NCBI RefSeq assembly: GCF_902686445.1
Contig: NW_025920105.1
Span: 3,820,979 to 3,884,978, forward strand
DNA: 64,000 bases
Origin: Sciurus carolinensis
Taxonomy: Eukaryota; Chordata; Mammalia; Rodentia; Sciuridae
Direction of reading: 5' to 3'
Part shown: piece by piece, positions 25,985-36,440 of the stretch
How positions within the stretch are numbered: the first letter of the stretch is position 1
Layout of the letters: each line of letters begins with the position of its first letter
Notes under the pieces: model-generated
The model's database searches: none
Seen by the model: the letters and a program-made list of their open reading frames with translations, nothing else
Told to the model about the DNA's origin: nothing
Translations under genes and position numbers: made by a program

Positions 25985-26125
25985 AAAAAGAGAGTCAGCT
26001 GGATGTGGCAGCACATCTTCTTTTCTCAGCACTAGAGGGGTTGAAGTGAGAGAAGGGCTGGAGCCCAGATGCTCAGGCCAGCCTGGGTAAAACCTGGAGA
26101 GTCCATCTCAAAAATAGAAAGCATA
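25985..26125 (+). mobile_element. B1 SINE
   Basis: 'gctggatgtggcagcacat' start, 'gttgaagtgagagaagg' middle, 'ctcaggccagcctgggtaaa' and an A-rich end match the rodent B1 order. Confidence 0.8.
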
Positions 26126-28500
26126 GAATTTTTGTGAGGAAAAACATCTATGTCTGCCACAAAATTCCTTTTAGTGAATAAAAGATATGAGTGTTATGAT
26201 AGGTCCCCATGCATCCCTTAAAAAAAGAAAGGTAAGAGGTCATGCCTACTGGGAGTCCAACAGGATGTGTCTCATGGGATTGAGAGATTCAGGGTCTCCC
26301 CTCCACAGAACCATCATTCAGGAATACCAACTTTAAAGACTCCGTGATCCACCTATGAATCCATGAGTGAGAGCAGAAAGCATTTCATTCAATTTAGAGA
26401 AGTAACCAGGACCTTTGACCAAGAGGTTATGCATCACAACAAAAAAATCAGGACTGAATGAGACAGAATCCTGCTGTCACCCAGCTTTGTGACCTGGAGT
26501 CAGTGCTGGCTGGCTCTGAGAGGTGTTGTCACTTGCTAGTTGGATTTATAATATGTCTCTGCTTTCAGGGCAGAAACTGACAGCAGAGTTGCTGCCACAT
26601 CCTTCTGTGTCTGTGGAGCACTGGTGTGAGCACAGGCATCTCCTATCCTATGACAGGGTTGGATCCTGAGCTAAGGTGTTGGAAGGCTTTCAAGAGGCCT
26701 GGCAACAGAAAGGCATTGCCTTGAGGGAGTTTTACACAATGAAAGATGAGAGCCTGTGCCAACACAGCCCATATCAAAAGAAAGATCTTCACTTTTGTAA
26801 AGTGTCAGTGTTAGGCAGAAAAGAAGTGCTGTTTTCTTATGAGAAAAACAAACAATTCAGAGATCCATTACTGCAACAGGCTCTTTCATGAAAAGTTGAC
26901 AGATGCTGACCCTTTACTTTCTCATATCTCCCAGCTCACCTGGGAACACTGACTAATGAATAATTTCTGATGCTTTACAAAAATATTGTATTAGATGTGA
27001 AACTTTATTTTACTTATGTATTTATTTATTTTTATATTAATTTATATGTGGTGCTGAGGGTCAAACCCTGGGCCTCACACAGAAGAGAAAAGTTTTCCAC
27101 CACTGAGCCACAACACCAGTCCCTAAACTTTGACCCTTCTGGAGGATTTTTGTAGCAACTGTTCACTTTTTATGAAAGCTGCTAACTTGAAATACACTAG
27201 TTTCCTCTCTGAGAAGGAAGGCAAGCCTCTTTCTTCAGAATGAACTCACAGTACTGAAGCTTTCACATGCAACTAATGTCCTCCACCTAGTAAATGAACC
27301 TCCAGACAGCTAAGAGAACATCTTTCATGTACAGGAAGCCAAGGGCTCAAGGAAACACTTTCTTTAGAAGACAAAGATATTGAACAACTATTAGATTATT
27401 CCGCTAACAATTTCCCTGATTGTGTTAAACCTCCTCTCACTCAGCATTTGTTGCCCAAGTCAGTGTCTCAGGCCTATTGATGAACTCCACAAGACAGTAT
27501 GTCTTGCTGCCTGTCCCCATACCATGCTGGGCCCAGAAAAAAAGACTCTGTAGTCAGCTGCTCAGCATCATCATATACAGCATGCTGGAAGACATGCATG
27601 GAGAACCAAGGAACTTCACACCAGAGAGAGCACACAAGGCAAGTTAAAACTCACTTTGAAAAGTTAAGCAACTCTTCCCAAACAGTGAGAGAAATGGGCT
27701 CATAATCTTCCCCCAAGAAGACAAAAATCAGAACGGCAAAGCAGTATGTCACCCAAGGCCCACCTGGCTACAAACATTCTAGGGCTTGGTGTAACATGAA
27801 AACACAGTGCCCTCTATTCAGAACTTACAGGACCTGAGGAGTGCAAGCAGGAGGGGCTGGTGTGAGCACAGCCCTTCTGGGGCTGTGTGGTACCAAATGG
27901 CACAGCTCACCAACTAGTCCCAAGTCCTGGGTACCTAAACCTGGTTGGTTACCCATTACCCAAAGAACATCTTTTTTAAAAAATTGTTAAAAAATTCATG
28001 TGCCCTAAGTGTCACCATTTCAAAATGTAAAATCCTTTTCATTTTGGTACTTTTGCACAGTTGTCTAAATGTCATAATAAAGTCCAGATTGACTGACCAC
28101 TCCAAATGAAAGCTGAGTCAAAAACCAAAGTCAATTAGTACCCCCCCCAACATATCTTCTCCTGGGTGAATGTGGAGGAGTCCTGGATTGTTCATCAACC
28201 TGATCACAGAGGACTGAGGCCAAGCCTAATTGCAAAGCCTGGATGGAGGACCCCAGGAGGTCTCCCCTCAGGATGGCAGAGCCAAGGGAGGGAAAAGTTG
28301 GCACATTGGCAGATAGGGGTGAGTTCAGGGGGCCTGAGGACAGGTTACACAGCACATTTTGCTTCATCATGACCCTCATTTCTTGGATTCCCATTTGAGT
28401 ACAAAAAGGGCCAGTGGTCCTCCTGACATCTGGCCATGGCTGGCACCTGCTCTACCTACAAAAGGGACCTGAGGTCATATTAGCCTCCAGAGAAGGCGGG
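26126..28500. other. No gene recognised; one inverted ID SINE
   Basis: An ID element in minus orientation lies at 27035-27125 (plus reads 'gtggtgctgagggtcaaacc' then 'ccaccactgagccacaacac'). A C run is at 28142-28149. The remaining sequence contains only short, unsupported frames. Downstream exons of the GAB-like gene would be expected here on the minus strand, but I find no match. Confidence 0.5.
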
Positions 28501-28511
28501 TTTCTGTATAC

Positions 28512-28812
28512 CTGTGCTCTCCATCTCCTGCTGGAAGCTGCAGAACTGCCAGATGCTCTGAACCCACTTATACATGACTCCTTTGTCTCCACCACCAGGT
28601 AGAAAGTACGCTTCTTGGTCTTGATTTTGAACATGAAGCCACATGGCAGCCCCTTCTTGTGAAAGGTCACATTTCCCTGCACCTGCTCACAGAGATCCAG
28701 ACTGATGATCCACAAAGGCTTTTTAGACTGGCCATGCTTGTAGTATTCCAGGACACCTGGCTCACTGCCTTCTTGGCCACTTTGCAGGATGAGCCAGCAT
28801 TTCCTCCAGGCC
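28512..28812 (-). pseudogene. GAB-family PH-domain exon, frameshifted (most like GAB4)
   Basis: Minus-strand exon-like block encoding most of the pleckstrin homology domain of a GRB2-associated-binding docking protein, which binds phosphoinositides at the membrane in growth-factor signalling. Visible landmarks: AWRKCWLILQSG, GVLEYYKHGQSKKPL, SLDLCEQV, VTFHKK, FKIKTKKRTFYLVVET, and in the next frame KWVQSIWQFCSFQQEMESTG. These follow the GAB order throughout. A one-base loss after the codons for ETKE shifts the frame before MYKWVQ. Consensus splice sites remain: pyrimidine-rich tract and AG at 28813-28814, and GT at 28510-28511. The GFMF and ESTG features favour GAB4 over GAB1/2/3, judged from memory. 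No other GAB exon is visible, so it is a relic or a duplicated fragment. Confidence 0.82.
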
Positions 28813-28865
28813 TGAATCCCACCAGAAGATGTAAGAAGAGGTAAGAAATTCACTTAGTATTTTAA

Positions 28866-28990
28866 AGATTTTTCTACTTTGGGACAAGGTCTCACTAAGT
28901 TGCACAGGCTGGCCTGTAGTTTGTGATCCCCCTGCCTCAGCCTTCTGGATTGTTGGGATGATAGTTGTGGCCACTATGCCAGGCATTTAA
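28866..28990 (-). mobile_element. B1 SINE, minus strand
   Basis: Plus reads 'gggacaaggtctcactaagt', 'gcacaggctggcctgtagt', 'ccccctgcctcagccttctg' and 'ggccactatgccaggca', a clear inverted B1. It lies just 5' (on minus) of the GAB-like exon. Confidence 0.88.
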
Positions 28991-29461
28991 AAATTTCTCA
29001 TGGGCAAGAAATTAATGCTGGAGAGTGTGGAACCTTCAGGCTTCTCATGGCACCAAAACTCTCCTATTTTGGAAAAAACAACAAGAGAGGCTTGACTTGA
29101 TGTAGTGGGTCCTCTCCAGCTATGGCCCAGTTTCCTATCCATCTTCATGGCCAAACCTTAGAGTTTCCTTCTCTACCAGTCCTCTGAATGACAATGAGGT
29201 TGTCACTAAAAAGATGAAGGCCCCCAGCCCCTGCTCTCAACACTGCTTTCTAAACAGAGACTTCTTCTGGTCCCTCCATAGGGCAGGTTTCTGTTGGTCT
29301 ATCCTCTGTTTGCCTTCACTGGAAAGTCTCCTTACCACTTCATTCTGAAGGGTGTTGCCTCTTGGAGAATTATGTGAGGAGGGACTAGGGGATATCAGCA
29401 GGAAGAAAACACCCAGTAAACACAAGTGCTTGTTCATACAACAGGCTCTCCTCTCCTCCAG

Positions 29462-29726
29462 TCTATTCATTTGATGAACGAGGCAAAACCCACAGCACCA
29501 TCTGATGCAGGAAAAAGTTTAGAACCAGGAAACCCCAAGCAAGGAAATTCCTGTCAATATCACATCAAGACTTTCTTAGACACAGACAAGGTCACTATCA
29601 ACTTGTATTGGAAGACAGAAGAACACCAACAGCTGAAAGAGTTTGAAAACAAGAATGAGTTGGAGGAGCTGGTACATCCACTAGACTTCCAGACTCATTG
29701 CATGACCACAGTCAGAAAGAACAATG
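29462..29726 (+). other. Candidate orphan exon or chance frame, unknown
   Basis: An open frame of 88 codons lies between a strong acceptor (ctctcctctcctccag ending at 29461) and a consensus donor (gtgagg from 29727). The peptide is hydrophilic, with features such as CQYHIKTFLDTDKVTINLYW and EEHQQLKEFENKNELEEL. I do not recognise a family. The frame stays open to 29935, beyond the donor. It could equally be an ordinary run of open sequence. Confidence 0.2.
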
Positions 29727-30294
29727 GTGAGGGTGGACAGAGGAGGGACATGGGTTCAACAGACTGGAACAGAGCCCCAGGAGGGGGCCAGAGAAATGGG
29801 GCAGCTGAGTCTGCACAAAGCCAAGGGAGCAATTCAGTGAAAGAAGGGCAGCTTGGTCCACAGTCGTACAGGATAGCAGGTAACATCCACTGGAAAAAGG
29901 AAATGTTCTTTGTCTCAAACTTATACAAAAATTAAAGTGTGCCATGGACCTGGGGGAAAGCACAGCCCTGTGAGATGCACAGTATGTTGGTCAGCCCTTC
30001 CCCACTGGGACCACCACACCTGCCTAGGGCAACTCTGAGAAGTCAGGGTTTATTGGACTCATGATCTCACAGTTTGTTTGGCCAACGCTGCTGAAGAAAC
30101 TTCATAGAGAATGGTCAGGAAAGAGGAATGGTGCTCAGGCTTGCAACCAGAAGGCAGGGATAGAGAGACAGACAGGCAGTCAGGGCCTTACAGATCCCAC
30201 AGGCCATACCCTGGGTCCCAGTTCCCCTAGCCAAACCCAACTTGCTTCTCATTTCCAACACCTCCAAGCAAATCCATTCAAGTCATAAGTTATA

Positions 30295-30372
30295 GATTTT
30301 GCCCACAGTGGGGCTGGACTCCAAGACCTTGCTCATGCTATGCAGATGCTCTAACACTGAGCTATAACCCAG
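30295..30372 (-). mobile_element. ID SINE, minus strand
   Basis: Plus reads 'gtggggctggactccaagac', 'cttgctcatgctatgcagat' and 'aacactgagctataacccag', an inverted ID/tRNA-like element. Confidence 0.75.
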
Positions 30373-30705
30373 CCTGCTCCATTCAAACTATTAACCTATT
30401 ATGTGGGTAAATCAACTGAAGAGATTAGAATTCCTGAAATCTATTTTTTTTTCACCTCTGAACACTGCAGCACAGACACCTGATGTTTGGGGGATACTAT
30501 AGATCCAAACCATACCATTTATGAAAATATAACTAACAAAATGGGGAAATTCTGGGAACCTAGAGTTAAGCAAAGCATTCCCAGATTTGTCACTGAAGTG
30601 CAATCTAGGAAAAGAAAGATTACAAAATTGATAAACTTCTGCTCAGTTAAATCTCTGGTTCAGTGGATAAAAATAAAAGTAACACAGTGAACAAAAATGC
30701 AAGCT

Positions 30706-31168
30706 GGGTGGTGTTGGGACTAATGACACGTTAACTAACTCAGGCTGACTTCTTACTCCCTGGTGAGTGAGCAAAATCAAGGCTCAAAGGTGGTTTCAAA
30801 GGTTCATGATGCTAAACCGGACCACCGCCAGGGATTGGTTAACAACAATTCCGTGAACGTGATCAACTAGTGCTTGCCATATAGTCCTATGGGACTCTTG
30901 CCTGCGTGAACACCCCATGCCTTGCTGACCTTTAAGCTGATTGGTTCCCACCTAGCCCCCACCTTACATAAAAGCTGTGTGATTTCCTCAATAAATGAGT
31001 TTCTGCTGTGACTGGTCTCCCTGACGTGTCTGATTGTCCTCCACTCGGATGGCTGGGAGTGGGCGGTCAGTTGGCCCTACCTATCCTGGTCTGACCTTGT
31101 TGGGGAGTGTCCCCTTCCCTTGTCGCTGGTCAAGAAGGGCAGGGGGGCTTAAGACCCTGACAGGGTGG
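30706..31168 (+). mobile_element. Solo LTR inserted in a B1 SINE, 6-bp target duplication
   Basis: The LTR proper is 30712-31162 (451 bp), opening TGTTGGGAC and closing CCCTGACA. It is flanked by gggtgg on both sides (30706-30711 and 31163-31168). Plus-strand signals are 'acataaaagctgtg' (TATA-like, near 30965) and AATAAA near 30993. The flanks together form a B1 head, '..aagctgggtgg' continuing as 'tcatgcctgtcatcctc', so the element landed inside an existing B1. Confidence 0.87.
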
Positions 31169-31262
31169 TCATGCCTGTCATCCTCAAAAGTTGGGAGGGT
31201 GAGACAGGAGGATCATCTTAGCCTGAGTTCAAGGCCAGTCAGTACTTAGTGTGACACCAACT

Positions 31263-31294
<32 letters not shown>

Positions 31295-31790
31295 GGACTG
31301 GTGATAGAGATCATTTGTAAAGTGCCAAAGAGTTCAATCCATAATTCCACCCAGCAAAAATAAAAAAAGACAGGAAAAGAAAATGCAAGTCACACCTTGA
31401 GAAAGGGACTACTATCTTGAGTGTAAGGTATTTTGAAAACTCAACATAAAATAAACAATAAAAAAAGACTGAAAATACAAGCTGAGTGTAGTGGCCATAC
31501 CTATTATTGCAAAAACAAGGGAGGTTTAGACAAGTGGATCACCTTACTCTCAATTTGAGGTCAGTCTCAGAAACTCAGTAACACCCCATCCCAGACTTAA
31601 AAAATAAAGTAAAAAGGCCTGGGGATGTTGGTCATTTGTAAAGTGTCCCAGTATTTGAACTCAAATACTCACAACCAAAATAGGGGGAAAAAAGTGCAAT
31701 CCACACATTGAACAAATGTCTACTATCTTGAATATTCAAGGTTTTATCAAAACTCAACATAAAGTAAAACAAACCTTAAAGAAATGAGTA
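31163..31790 (+). repeat. Tandem duplication of a B1-ID block, two units of about 310 bp
   Basis: Unit 1 (about 31163-31480, with its B1 head left of the solo LTR) and unit 2 (31481-31790) have the same order: B1, then ID-like 'tcatttgtaaagtg', then non-repeat 'ctactatcttga' and 'aactcaacataaa.taaac'. Because the non-SINE tail is shared, this is a segment duplication and not two independent insertions. Unit 1 also carries an A run at about 31270-31294. Confidence 0.82.
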
Positions 31791-34700
31791 AAAGATTTGA
31801 GGGGACTTTGCTCAAAGAGAATATAATAAAGTTTCCTTACCCTTAAGGATTTCTAAACTAAGGTGAGTGGCACAATGGTCAAGCCAGCAAGCTGGTACAG
31901 CCATGGACCAGAACACCACCTAACAAAGAGAACATGAAATGTTGACACACAGCAGCTGGGATGAATTCCCAGAGACTCATGCTGAAACCATACAAAAGAT
32001 AACACACCAACTGATTCCAGTGAAGCAACACTGGTGAGATGACCAGCTCACAGACACAGAGGACAACTCAAGGTTTTCAGGGATGAAATATATGCAGAGC
32101 TGGAGAGGGGCACAGGTACAGAGTAAGGAGACAGGAGGCCTGACCATCTGCTCACTCATCTTAGCACTGGAGGCTTTCTGACTGTGCTGATGTCAGCACC
32201 TGATGAGGCCACAACACAGGGTTTCAAGCTGAGGTTACATGGGAAGGCAGGGTAAAGGGCACAGGGTCTCTCTTTACCATTTCTGTCTCCGTGAGCACCT
32301 GCAATTACCTCTGTATAAAATATTTACTTCATTTAAAGAGCTCAGGCTTTGGGGCAAAATTAGATGACCCTGCTCATAGGGTGAAAATATTGAATGAATA
32401 AGAGATGAAAGGTTCAAGCACAGAGCCTGGCACAGAGGTGCACTCCCAGGTGGCTGTGAGAGATGAGCAATGCTCAGCATCAAGGTGGTTGCGGCATGCA
32501 TAGCCAGGGTATTTAGGTCCCTTGTGGGTCAGACATGGGTTACTGGATGACAGGAGTTCAAAGATGGTTCCCACATTTCTCACCAGACAAGTAGATTGCC
32601 GTTGGCACCATTTGCTTAACAGGTGTGGGGTACAGGGCAGAGGGTGAAGAAGGGCTTATTTCTGGACATGGTGAGTTTGTGCTCACTGGGAGACACTAGA
32701 GTCATCAAGTCTCAGCTGTATAAGCAGGGCTGGAGTTAAGAAATCAACTCTGAAATAGATTTAATAGAGCTTCAGCATCATGGTTGGGGCAAAGCAGTCA
32801 GTCTCATCCAGAAGGCTCAGAGGGGGAAAAAAATCAGCATGCAAGGTGCAATTCTCAAAAAACGAAGTCATTGCAAGAAAGAGCCAGTGGATGCCTGTCA
32901 CCTCACAGCAAAAAGAAACAAGTATGTAATTCCAGGCTCAGATTTCATGACCAGGATGTTGCTGGTGACATGGTAAGGGTTGGTCTGGTGAATGGTCAAG
33001 GTGAGTTTCAGCTCAAGAGGTCAAAGAAGACAGAGTGAACATGAATGATGAATATGATGGGAGCAGAGAAGACAGCACAAGTACAGAGGGTCTGAGGCTT
33101 AGGGGTCTGTGAAGAGGAACTTGGAGGAGCAGAAAGAAGAGGAGGCAGAAGATTTATAGCCATAGAGCAAGCAGGGTGGTGGAGGAAGTAGATTTCCACC
33201 TTCTAATATCTATGCACAAGGAGCAGCAGCAACTGGAGAGCCAGCTGCAAGTTGGCCAACTTGAGGGAAATGGGAAGGAGCCATACACATGTCCCTGGAT
33301 TTGGATCTCTGGTACGGTGATGCAGGTGGCTGTTTTTGCTCTGTTCAGTATTCCTTGAGAAGGAGAAGGCAAGATGACCTGCTAAGGAAGTAGGGTCATA
33401 TCCAATAAGACTAATTTAAGCCTGCCATTTAACCCAGTACCTGAGACACAGTGAATAAGTTTATTTATTTTAATTAAGCAGTAACTATTCCCTTAATGCA
33501 ATTGTTTATTATGACCAACAATCAACTGCTTCAGAGTAGATACCTGGAAAGGTGCTGTTCATCTTCCTTTTACTACAGCTTTAAATTAGCAGAACCCATG
33601 GGCACAGTCACATTGCTGGCCAACAGCAGCTGTGGACCACTGAAAATGACTCCAAAGGCAGAGGAGGGAGGTCCGGTGCTGCTTGGTCCTCATCAGGAAC
33701 TTCCATAGGAACTATGGCCCCCGGTCCTGGAAATCCACACCTTTTCTCCCAAACCCTCACCATAAACCTTAAAACTAGATGAGTTTCCTGGGAGACTGGC
33801 TGGTAGTGTCTGTAGAGAAGGTGCCCCTTCACCACATACCACTTACAGTCCCCTGGATCCCCAGCACCCAAACCAAGTCACAACTTCTTCTCTGGGGGCG
33901 ACTTCCTCAGCCAGCCAGCATGCACCACCCTGCCACTGTCCATGCAGCCAGCCTAGATTGCCTTACATGCAGAGTTGAGGACTGAACCTGGGAGTGGAGG
34001 AATGTGCACACCTGAGTGCCAGTGAGCCTGTGGGCATGGCCCGTACTGTGACCCCCAAGCCATCACTCCCTTGCACACATCTGTAGACACCCAGGCTACT
34101 GTGAAAATGACCCTGTGCCTCTGAGAAGGAGGTGGGAGGGTGCTGAAGCCCTGCTGATTCACAAGGGGTGGGGCAGAGTGAAGGAGAGGGGTCATCCCCT
34201 TTATGGTTCTTGGAGTTTTCATTGAAAGTAAATAGGTAGGGTTCAGAGGACTTTGTGGTTATATGTCCATATCCAGAAATTTGAGTTCCATCAGGTCAGT
34301 GTCCCACTGCAATAAAGGGAAGTTCATGCTTTATAACAAGTGGTAAAATCAGATCCCTGTCCCATGCCTACCTCTTCCAGGCACATGGGGAGAATTCCAG
34401 GTTCTCCCTTGGCTGACTTTCGTACATATTCAGTGTGTGACTGGAGACAACACAATGCCAGAGATCAACTAAATTTTGCACAGGCAAAATCAACAGAAAT
34501 TCTTAACTGCTGGCTTTAATGGGTTCCAGGAGCCCCATAAATACCAAATCCTTGGATGCTTAAGTCATTCATAGCAAATGCCATAGCATTTGCATGTACA
34601 CTCTCCTGCATGTTCTAAACCATCAGAACATTCCATAGAATACCCAGTAGAACATAAGCACTATGTAACAAGTTAGGCAGTAATAACAAAGGAGATGTAC

Positions 34701-35985
34701 CTATTTATATAGTGCAGATGGAATTGTTTCTAAATATTTTGCAGCTAAGGTTGGTTGAATATGAGGATGTGGAATCTGCATATATGGAGGACCACTGCAA
34801 CCTAAGCCCCTGAGAGACATAAATATCTAAATATTTAAACTCAGCAAAATCAGGAAGAGTGACCCCAGCATATGTAAACTGGTACTGTCTTCCCTCACAT
34901 CCCAGTGCTGGAGCTGAGTCCCATGGTTGCAGCCCCTGAGACATCTGCACAGTCTAACTGCAGCTGAGGTGTGTGATGAAGTCAGGTTATCCCAGCATAT
35001 ATTTTACCCAGAGGATGGTCTTCTGCCTACCATGGACATTTTTTGCAACTCAAGAAGACTGGCAGTTAGATTGAGGTAGGTCACCTTCAGCCAGAACCAC
35101 CTTAGGGTACTAATCCCTTAAGCAAATAGCCCTGGGTTGTTGTTTACCATTCCATGTGGAAACAGTCTTGAGTAGTTAGTGTGACTCCATGTCGTCTGGG
35201 TACACTCCTCCTCTGGCTCTCCCACCCCTGAGGCTACTGTGAATTTAAGATCAATTTGCAATCGATTTTATTGCTGGAAGCCGAGCTAAGAATTCTATTG
35301 TAAGTGAGAATCCCAGTCAGTCACAGCAGGGAAGTCTCAGCTGACCAAATGAGAAAACACAACTTGCAACCTGCAAGCTGACTTTGTAACCATTTGAGCA
35401 TTTTAGAGTTTGCATCTCTTTTCTGTTTTTCAGTTCTGCCTGAACCTGTGGCCCTACTCTTCTGCTCTTGTGCTCCTGGATTGTGAATCATTATATTAAT
35501 AAAAAAAAACTTTTTAAATTAACTGCTTTATTTAACTTGTTAAAGGTTCTTCATTTAACAATGATATTGGGATCTAAACTATTAATTTCAATATGATTAG
35601 TGGTCAGTGATATATCTTTGATGTTTATAACCTATTTGCATGCTTAAGAAATGGTTAATATTTTAAGTAAAACTTGCTTATCAGAGGGTATTTCAAGCAT
35701 AAAATGGTTTTGAAGATATTGACTTTTAACAATAAGCAATATTTTATCTGAAAAAAGTACAAAAATCTAACATCATCCAAATCTTATGTAAATAATTCAA
35801 ATCTTTTGAAGATTAAAACCCCACCATTCTTTTTTTTTTTTAATTGTGAAGGAAAACTAAACTTGAAGTGGAAACTACAGAAAATGATGTTGAAACTAGT
35901 CTTTACCTTTCAAGACTCTGTTACTGATACTGGCAAGTTTTATACCAAATGTAATGCTACTAGTATTCACAATGCATGAGTCATT
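31791..35985. other. No gene or element recognised
   Basis: About 4.2 kb of mixed composition with only short frames on both strands. I see no duplicated partner in the window. An A-rich stretch at 35500-35515 follows sequence that could be an old retroposed or LTR fragment, but nothing supports a specific call. Confidence 0.4.
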
Positions 35986-35989
35986 TTAC

Positions 35990-36041
35990 ATGTTTTCTCT
36001 TGGGACTGAACCCTGCACTGCATGCATACTAGGTAGAGAAC
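35990..36041 (-). mobile_element. ID SINE fragment interrupted by the provirus
   Basis: Plus reads 'gggactgaaccctgcactgc' and 'atgcatactaggtagagaac', an inverted ID. The right-hand flank of the provirus (39803 on, 'agaaccaatgagatgc') plausibly continues it. The provirus would then have inserted into the SINE. Confidence 0.55.
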
Positions 36042-36421
36042 TGTAAGAAAACCCACAAAAACCACACCAGACATGGGAAATCTCTTAAATGCATTTATTA
36101 AGCAAATAGAGTGTCTCCCTGCAGGGTAAGAGAAAAAATGAGAGGAAAAGAGAAAGGGTGCACTAGAGAGAGTGGAAAAGCGAGGAGGAGAAAAGAAAAA
36201 AGCAAGTGAGTAGGAGAGAGAAAGCAAGAGAAGAGATGACAGGGAAGCTATGCTTAAGCAGTTGAATTATGTCAGGCTAACAGGGAACCAATAACAGAGA
36301 AGGATACTTGCAAGCTGATTGATGAACCAATGGCTAGCTAGGATGTTCACAGACTGACAAGAAGTTGGGAGGCAGGGAAATGGCTGTAACAGAAAGGGCA
36401 GGGGAGCAGCTTTGTATTACA
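36042..36421 (-). repeat. 3' LTR of the tRNA-His provirus (380 bp)
   Basis: Starts TGTAA and ends TTACA (inverted ends). The minus strand carries a GCTTAATAAAT-type polyadenylation signal near 36095. Much of the R/U5 side is purine-rich on plus ('gagaggaaaagagaaaggg'). It lacks a stretch of about 50 bp that the other LTR has near its U3 start. Confidence 0.88.
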
Positions 36422-36440
36422 TTCCCTCATTTCTGTTTTT
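36422..36440 (-). promoter_or_regulatory. Polypurine tract next to the 3' LTR
   Basis: The minus strand reads AACAGAAATGAGGGAA immediately before the LTR start, the expected plus-strand DNA primer position. Confidence 0.65.
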
